Assembly (NCBI RefSeq): GCF_003287285.1
Contig: NZ_QMIG01000020.1
Coordinates: 1 to 64,000, forward strand
Origin: Phytoactinopolyspora halophila
GTDB lineage: Bacteria > Actinomycetota > Actinomycetes > Jiangellales > Jiangellaceae
Reading direction: 5' to 3'
DNA length: 64,000 bases
This document shows positions 58,825 to 64,000 of this stretch, in pieces. Below the pieces are notes generated by a model that saw only the letters and a list, made by a program, of their open reading frames with translations, was not told the DNA's origin and made no database searches. The first letter of the stretch is position 1, and each line of letters starts with the position of its first letter. The position numbers and the translations under genes were made by a program.

Positions 58825-59948
58825 CGCTCAGAGATGTCCTTCCAGCGCCGGCCGACCGGGCCGGTGTATTCGCTGGCAGGCCTGATCAGCCGGTTGTCCT
58901 CGTGCTGTTCGATCACGTGCGCGGTCCAGCCGCTCATCCGGGAGATCGCGAACACCGGCGTGAACAAGTCAGTGGGGATACCGAGTGCGTGATAGACGCT
59001 CGCGGCATAGAAGTCAACGTTCGGGTACAGGCCCTTGGTGTCGAAGACGGCCTTTTCCATACGCCGCGAGAAGTCGAAATAGTGCCGGTTACCGGTGAGT
59101 TCGGCGAGCTCTTCACTCATCCGCCGCAGATGGGTGGCGCGCGGATCTTCCGCCTTGTAGACGCGGTGGCCGAATCCCATCAGCTTGCGCCCGGCGCTGA
59201 GTTCATCCCGAACGAACCGGTCGACCGTGTCTACGCCGCCCTCGATCGAGCTCAGCGTCTTCATCACCGCCTCGTTCGCGCCGCCGTGAAGCGGACCGCG
59301 TAGCGCACCCATCGCCCCGGTGATGGCCGAGTGGATGTCCGACAGGGTCGCCGCGACGACCCGAGCGGTGAACGTCGACGCGTTCATCGTGTGGTCAGCA
59401 TGCAGCACGAGGCACGCGTCGAAGATCTCCGCTGCCCGATCCGCCGGGCGCTCGCCGGTCACCTGAAGCAGGAAGTTTCCCGCGATACCCAGCGACGGAT
59501 CACCCTCGGCCACCTCCCGGCCGCTACGATCCGCGTGGTACCGCGCGACGAGCACGGGCATCTGCGCCACCAGCCGGGTCGCCTTACGCCGATCCGCCTC
59601 GACCGATGAGTCCGCAGCGTCCGGGTCGTCCACAGCCAGCGACGAGACCAGAGTCCGCAACGCCTCCATGGGCGTGCCGCTACGGACGACGTGCGGAAGC
59701 AGCGCCTCCGTGGTCTCACCGATCCATCGGGCGCCGGTCAGCTCATTCGCGAAAGCGCCGAGTTCGTCTGCCGTAGGAAGATCTCCCCGCTGCAGGAGAT
59801 GGACACACTCCTCGAAGCTGATCCGCCCGGTAATGTCATTGATGTCGTAGCCCCGATAGAACAGACGGCCCTCTTCACCGTCGATGTCGGATATCGACGT
59901 GGTGGCCGCGACGACATCAGCGAGGCCGCGCGAAGACTTATCGGCCAT
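58821..59948 (-). CDS. Citrate synthase (possibly 2-methylcitrate synthase)
   Basis: 375 residues. Catalytic elements: LHADHTMNAST (first His), GPLHGGANEAVM, KLMGFGHRVYKAEDPRA (second His and CoA contact) and PNVDFYAASVYHALGIP with the catalytic Asp. The short form resembles the actinobacterial second citrate synthase, and 2-methylcitrate synthase activity cannot be excluded from sequence. GGAGGT is nine bases before the ATG. It sits between folD and DUF3017, ahead of mdh and icd, which supports a TCA role. Confidence 0.94.
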
Positions 59949-60054
59949 ACAGGTTGGGACCTCCTCCTCTGTGAAGTCGCCGCCACCTTACCCAACGGTA
60001 AGTGCGACGAGATGTCCGACCCTGCGCGCTCCGCCCGGTGGCTCACCAAACCCT

Positions 60055-60078
60055 ATACCGTGCAACATACCGTGCAAC
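60055..60078. promoter_or_regulatory. Tandem 12-base repeats upstream of citrate synthase
   Basis: ATACCGTGCAAC occurs twice in direct contact (60055-60066 and 60067-60078), about 107 bases before the citrate synthase start and just after the folD stop. Exact tandem copies suggest a regulator site; the regulator is unknown. Confidence 0.5.
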
Positions 60079-60096
60079 ACTAAATGGTCGCGTTCC

Positions 60097-60975
60097 TCAC
60101 CTCACTCGCTCCGCGGCCTCGACGACATTCGCCAGCAGCATCGCCCGCGTCATCGGTCCGACACCGCCCGGGTTCGGAGAAACCCACGACGCGACCTCGT
60201 ACACGCCGGAATGCACGTCGCCAGCGATCCGCGACTTTCCAGTTTCGGGATCCTGCTGCCGGCTCACGCCCACGTCGAGCACAACCGCCTCCGGCTTGAC
60301 CGCGTCAGCGGTCACGATCCCCGGAACTCCGGCAGCCGCCACGATCACATCCGCCTGACGCAGGTGGCCCGCGAGATCGCTGGTCCCCGTGTGGGTGGAT
60401 GTGGCCGTCGCGTTCACCGCCTTCCGGGTGAGCAGGAGGGGAAGCGAGCGTCCCACCGTGACGCCGCGGCCGACGATCACCACATCACGCCCTGCCAGCG
60501 AGATACCGTGCCGAGTCAACAGCTCGATGATCGCCCGGGGCGTGCACGGCTGCGGAGAGGCGATCTCGGTGTTCACCCCGAGGACAAGCCGGCCGAGGTT
60601 GGTGGGGTGGAGCCCGTCGGCGTCCTTGGCCGGATCAACGCGTTCCAGCACCGCATCGGTGTCGATGTGGGCAGGCAACGGAAGCTGGACGATGTAACCG
60701 GTACAGGCAGGGTCGGCGTTGAGCTCGTCGATGACGCCTTCGAGCTCGGCCTGCGTGACCGTGTCCGGGAGATCTCGCCGGATCGACGTGATCCCTACCT
60801 CGCCGCAGTCTCGGTGCTTTCCGTTGACGTACGACGTCGATCCCGGATCGTCACCCACGAGCACCGTGCCAAGGCCCGGAGTCGCACCCGCAGATGCCAG
60901 GCGCTCGACACGGGCTCGCAGCTCGTCCTTGATCGCAGCAGCCGTCGCCTTGCCGTCCAGGATCTTCGCGCTCAT
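60097..60975 (-). CDS. folD: Bifunctional methylenetetrahydrofolate dehydrogenase/cyclohydrolase
   Basis: 292 residues. Makes 10-formyl-THF from methylene-THF, feeding the PurN and PurH reactions encoded next door. Signatures: [12 protein letters not shown] with the catalytic Lys, [26 protein letters not shown] and the Rossmann part [17 protein letters not shown]. Full length. Confidence 0.97.
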   Translation of the reverse strand: MSAKILDGKATAAAIKDELRARVERLASAGATPGLGTVLVGDDPGSTSYVNGKHRDCGEVGITSIRRDLPDTVTQAELEGVIDELNADPACTGYIVQLPLPAHIDTDAVLERVDPAKDADGLHPTNLGRLVLGVNTEIASPQPCTPRAIIELLTRHGISLAGRDVVIVGRGVTVGRSLPLLLTRKAVNATATSTHTGTSDLAGHLRQADVIVAAAGVPGIVTADAVKPEAVVLDVGVSRQQDPETGKSRIAGDVHSGVYEVASWVSPNPGGVGPMTRAMLLANVVEAAERVR

Positions 60976-61015
60976 CTCGTTACCGTCCTTTCTGGTCCTC
61001 AGCCCTCACGCCTCT

Positions 61016-61072
61016 CCGCTGATCATGAACACTTACCGGCCTCATAGAGCGACTAGTGTTCATGATCAGCGG
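61016..61072. terminator. Long inverted repeat after purH (family A)
   Basis: CCGCTGATCATGAACACT (61016-61033) pairs exactly with 61055-61072 over 18 bases; the loop is 21 bases. It lies 22 bases past the purH stop on the minus strand. It shares the core with 2292-2364 and 12572-12651, but the inner stem is no longer paired. Confidence 0.82.
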
Positions 61073-61094
61073 GAATTGGGGGGAGGGAGGTGGG

Positions 61095-62696
61095 TCAATG
61101 GAGGAAATGGCGAGAGCCGGTCAGATACATCGTCGCTCCGGCCTCCTGCGCTGCTGCGACGACCTCGTCGTCGCGCACCGATCCGCCCGGCTGGACCACG
61201 GCGCGCACGCCACCGTCCAGCAGGACCCGCAGTCCGTCCGGGAACGGGAAGAACGCGTCGGACGCGGCCACCGAGCCCGCAGCGCGCTCGCCGGCTCGCG
61301 ATACCGCCAGACGGGCCGCATCCACCCGGTTGACCTGTCCCATCCCGACACCCACGGCCGCGCGGTCGGTCGCCAACAGGATCGCGTTGGACTTCGCCGA
61401 ACGGACCGCCCGCCAGGCGAACGCGAGATCGGCACGCGTCGCCTCATCCGCCGGCTCCCCCGCCACGAGCGTCCAGCCAGAAGGGTCGTCACCGGGCGCA
61501 TCGACGCGATCGGCGCGCTGTATCAACATGCCACCGGAAATGGGCCGCGACTCAACCGCACCTGCTCCCCCGGATACCCGCAGCACGCGCAGGCTCTTCT
61601 TCTCCGCCAAGATCTCCAGCGCGCCATCGTCGAATCCGGGAGCGGCGACGACCTCCGTGAACACCTCGGCGATCTGCTCCGCCGCGGCCCGCGTGAGCAC
61701 CTGGTTCGTCGCGATCACCCCGCCGAACGCCGAGACCGGATCGGTGGCGTGTGCCTTGCGGTGTGCCTCGGCCACATCGACACCGACGGCGATACCGCAG
61801 GGATTGGCATGCTTGATGATCGCCACCGCGGGTTCGGAGAAGTCGTGGGCGGCCCACCAGGCGGCGTCGGCATCGACGAAGTTGTTGTACGACATCTCCT
61901 TGCCGTGCAGCTGCTCGGCCTGCGCCAGTCCGGCATTCGAGCCGGCACCGCCGCCGTCCGACACGTACAACGCGGCGGGCTGGTGCGGGTTCTCGCCGTA
62001 TCGCAACACCGACTCCCGCTGCCAGGTGGCACCCACCCAGCGGGGAAAGCCGCTGCCGTCCGACGTGTCCGTGTGGACGTTGCCCATCCACGACGCCACG
62101 GCGACGTCGTAGGTGGCCGTGTGCGCGAATGCCTCGGCGGCCAGGCGTCGTCGTTCGGCGAGCGTGAATCCGCCGTTCCGGGCGGCCGCCAGGACATCAG
62201 AATATCGGGACGGGTCGACGACGACGGCGACGCTGGGATGGTTCTTCGCCGCGGCCCGCACCATGGACGGGCCACCGATGTCGATCTGTTCGACGATCTC
62301 GTCGGCCCGCGCGCCCGAGGCCACGGTGTCAGCGAACGGGTAGAGGTTGCAGATGACCAGTGAGAACGGCTCGATTTCCAGCTCGGCCAGCTGGTCTCGA
62401 TGGGTGTCGAGGCGCAGATCGGCCAGCAGACCGGCATGCACGTTCGGGTGCAGGGTCTTGACCCGCCCATCCAGACACTCCGGGAAACCGGTGAGCTCTT
62501 CGACCCGCGTCACGGGCACTCCGGCCTCGGCGATCCGCGCCGCCGTGGAACCGGTGGACACGATCGTCACGCCCGCATCGGCCAGGCCGCGAGCGAGATC
62601 GTCCAGGCCTGTCTTGTCGTAGACACTGATCAGAGCCCGTTCGACGGGCACCTGCCCGTCATCGGCCGACGTGGATTCGGGGAAGGTGGCGCTCAT
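61095..62696 (-). CDS. purH: Bifunctional AICAR transformylase/IMP cyclohydrolase
   Basis: 533 residues; last two steps of IMP synthesis. MGS-like cyclohydrolase domain (about 12-150: [35 protein letters not shown]) and AICAR transformylase domain with [26 protein letters not shown] and [16 protein letters not shown] lies four bases before the ATG at 62696. About 180 bases separate it from purN upstream. Confidence 0.97.
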   Translation of the reverse strand: MSATFPESTSADDGQVPVERALISVYDKTGLDDLARGLADAGVTIVSTGSTAARIAEAGVPVTRVEELTGFPECLDGRVKTLHPNVHAGLLADLRLDTHRDQLAELEIEPFSLVICNLYPFADTVASGARADEIVEQIDIGGPSMVRAAAKNHPSVAVVVDPSRYSDVLAAARNGGFTLAERRRLAAEAFAHTATYDVAVASWMGNVHTDTSDGSGFPRWVGATWQRESVLRYGENPHQPAALYVSDGGGAGSNAGLAQAEQLHGKEMSYNNFVDADAAWWAAHDFSEPAVAIIKHANPCGIAVGVDVAEAHRKAHATDPVSAFGGVIATNQVLTRAAAEQIAEVFTEVVAAPGFDDGALEILAEKKSLRVLRVSGGAGAVESRPISGGMLIQRADRVDAPGDDPSGWTLVAGEPADEATRADLAFAWRAVRSAKSNAILLATDRAAVGVGMGQVNRVDAARLAVSRAGERAAGSVAASDAFFPFPDGLRVLLDGGVRAVVQPGGSVRDDEVVAAAQEAGATMYLTGSRHFLH

Positions 62697-62874
62697 CTCA
62701 CTCCTCAGCAAGCGGCGGCATGCTCGACGGCAGCCGCGGGTGGCCATCCGACCGCCGGGGCCCAGGCGTTCGACCCCGAAGTCTCCTGCTGGTGTGCCGC
62801 TCCCCGGTGGTTATCCACCCAGCGCCAGTCGCGACGCGGCCTAGCGTAACAGGTACCGTGCGGCTTGCGGAGAC

Positions 62875-63504
62875 CTACGGAATGGTGACCGTCCGGCCAT
62901 TGACGGTCCACCCCTCCCGGGCCAAGCGGCCGACGTATTCGACGAGCTGTTCCCGCTCCGCCGCCTTGATCCGCTCCGTCAGGGACGCGACGTCGTCGCT
63001 GTCGAGGACCGGAACCGCCACCTGGGCGATGATCGGCCCGGTGTCCACACCGGAGTCCACGAAGAACAGCGTCGCACCGGTGATCTTGACTCCGTACTCG
63101 AGGGCGTCCCTGGGGCCATGCATGCCCGGAAAGGCAGGGAGCAAGGCGTTGTGGGTGTTGATGTAGCGGCCTTCGAACCGCGCGAGGAACTCGGGACCCA
63201 CCAGCTTGAGGAATCCAGCGGAGATCACCAGATCGGGGGCGCAATCCTCCACGTGCCTGGTCAGTGCCCGGTCCCACCCCTCACGTGTGGGATGGTCACG
63301 GAGCCGTTCGACGAATGTCGGAACACCGGCATCCGTCGCGATCTTCAATCCGTCGATGCCGTCCCGGTCCGCGCCGACGCCGACTACCGTCGCGCCGTAT
63401 GCCGGATCGGCACACGCGTCCAGCAGCGCCCCGAGGTTGCTTCCGGCTCCCGAGACGAGCACGACCAGACGGCACGCACGCCCGGCATCTGGGGATATAC
63501 GCAC
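62875..63504 (-). CDS. purN: Phosphoribosylglycinamide formyltransferase
   Basis: 209 residues. Transfers formyl from 10-formyl-THF to GAR. Catalytic Asn and His are in YINTHNALLPAFPGMHG and the Asp in FVDSGVDTGPI. The usual NxHP is NTHN here and the following His of the VHF strand is Phe (ATLFFVD), small departures that leave the three catalytic residues intact. Part of DUF6350-purN-purH. Confidence 0.95.
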   Translation of the reverse strand: MRISPDAGRACRLVVLVSGAGSNLGALLDACADPAYGATVVGVGADRDGIDGLKIATDAGVPTFVERLRDHPTREGWDRALTRHVEDCAPDLVISAGFLKLVGPEFLARFEGRYINTHNALLPAFPGMHGPRDALEYGVKITGATLFFVDSGVDTGPIIAQVAVPVLDSDDVASLTERIKAAEREQLVEYVGRLAREGWTVNGRTVTIP

Positions 63505-63618
63505 GATGAGCTCCCGACAGACAGATCACGGCAAGCGGCGGCGCAGCCGGCGGTCGAGAGCGCCGCCCGACACCGGTGACCATATCCGATGCCGGCACAT
63601 CGTCGAGTGACACCCTGC

Positions 63619-64000
63619 TCAGTCGGCCGGTGTCGAACTCCGCGCACTCGCTGCGTCGGCGCTCGCACTCCGTCGGGACCGGAGCCACGTGAGCAACGTC
63701 GCCGTGATCATCGCCGGGACGCCGCAGGCGACGAACGTCATCGCCGCCACCTCCCACGGCACCGGCCCGACCTCGGCCAGCCGCACCGCGCCCATCGAAC
63801 CGCCGGACAACATCGCCAGTGCCGACATGCCCAGGGCGCTCGCGGCAGCCGTGCCGCCAGCAGCGAGAACGACGGTGGTGATGGACTCCCGATACGGTTC
63901 AAGCGTGCGATAGACGAGGAGTCCGGCGATCGCTCCCGCCACGATCGGCCCGGCCAGCACCACCCACGTGAGCGTTCCGGGCACGTCCGACGGCAACGCT
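63619..64000 (-). CDS. C-terminal part of a DUF6350-type membrane protein (runs off the window)
   Basis: About 126 residues are visible, with three membrane helices and a basic, Ser/Ala-rich tail (LRSRRSASADAASARSS). The gene continues past the right edge, so the N-terminus is missing. A multi-span DUF6350 protein directly upstream of purN is the usual actinobacterial arrangement; the name rests on that position as much as on sequence. Confidence 0.72.
   Translation of the reverse strand, partial: ALPSDVPGTLTWVVLAGPIVAGAIAGLLVYRTLEPYRESITTVVLAAGGTAAASALGMSALAMLSGGSMGAVRLAEVGPVPWEVAAMTFVACGVPAMITATLLTWLRSRRSASADAASARSSTPAD

Noticed and set aside
60055-60078. A consensus promoter within the tandem ATACCGTGCAAC repeat
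   Set aside because: On the minus strand TTGCAC and TATAGG are 14 bases apart, too close for a normal spacer, so only a repeat or regulator site is claimed.

Overview
The window is a continuous piece of a high-GC Gram-positive (actinomycete-type) chromosome. The evidence is the strong G/C third-position bias, many GTG/TTG starts, GGAGG-type ribosome sites mixed with apparently leaderless genes, an IdeR/DmdR-type iron box, and gene neighbourhoods typical of Actinomycetota (glmU-prs-rplY-pth, mazG next to mfd, DUF6350-purN-purH, DUF3017-mdh-icd). The genus cannot be read from this alone. I see no phage, insertion sequence, CRISPR array or rRNA; one tRNA (Gln, TTG) is present. Most of the window is core metabolism.

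Layout. 0-9 kb: cytidine deaminase, a stand-alone mutase subunit of the methylmalonyl-CoA mutase family, an orphan pseudo-receiver protein, guaA, then a LiaF/PspC-type membrane protein divergent from a PspC-histidine kinase/LuxR regulator pair. 9-18 kb: an alpha/beta-hydrolase pseudogene, a small membrane protein, pcrA, a heterodimeric ABC exporter with complementary degenerate ATP sites, mazG, and a SurA-like lipoprotein. 17.8-28.4 kb: mfd, two Rossmann-fold oxidoreductases, an APS kinase with a degenerate sulfurylase-like N-terminus, rmlC/rmlB, and a LysR regulator divergent from a DMT exporter. 28.4-36.4 kb: a secreted galactocerebrosidase-like GH59 enzyme with two F5/8C domains, a hydrolase, cysQ-cysD-cysN, pth. 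36.4-42.7 kb: rplY, prs, glmU, tRNA-Gln, an acyl desaturase behind a tandem operator, and mgtE with a leader containing a small Pro/Arg-rich ORF. 43-48 kb: TetR, a trans-aconitate methyltransferase/MarR divergon, a YihY membrane protein, a 2H phosphoesterase, trpS. 47.8-55 kb: pgm, then deoR-galT-galE-galK (Leloir pathway) and an iron-boxed siderophore-interacting protein. 55-64 kb: a conserved-looking unknown protein, then icd, mdh, DUF3017 and citrate synthase (a TCA block), folD, purH, purN and the C-terminus of a DUF6350 membrane protein.

How the parts fit. Sulfate activation is covered by cysD/cysN (ATP sulfurylase), the distant cysC-like kinase and cysQ (recycling of PAP). Galactose released outside the cell by the GH59 enzyme could enter galT/galE/galK and be joined to glycolysis by pgm. 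icd, mdh and citrate synthase form one TCA transcription direction followed by one-carbon/purine genes (folD, purH, purN). Regulation is unusually visible: paired operators for MarR, DeoR and a probable TetR-type desaturase regulator, an iron box, several -10 boxes 5-7 bases before the start codon, and large hairpins at gene ends.

The two most unusual signals are (i) a 36-codon ORF with a strong ribosome site, Pro/Arg-rich middle and stop codon overlapping the mgtE start, preceded by a foldable leader, which resembles in logic the proline-rich Mg2+-sensing leader ORFs of enterobacterial mgtA but is not homologous to them in sequence; and (ii) a dispersed family of very long, sometimes perfect palindromes sharing a core of about 14 bases, placed directly after the stop codons of four unrelated genes, including one 80-base perfect palindrome.
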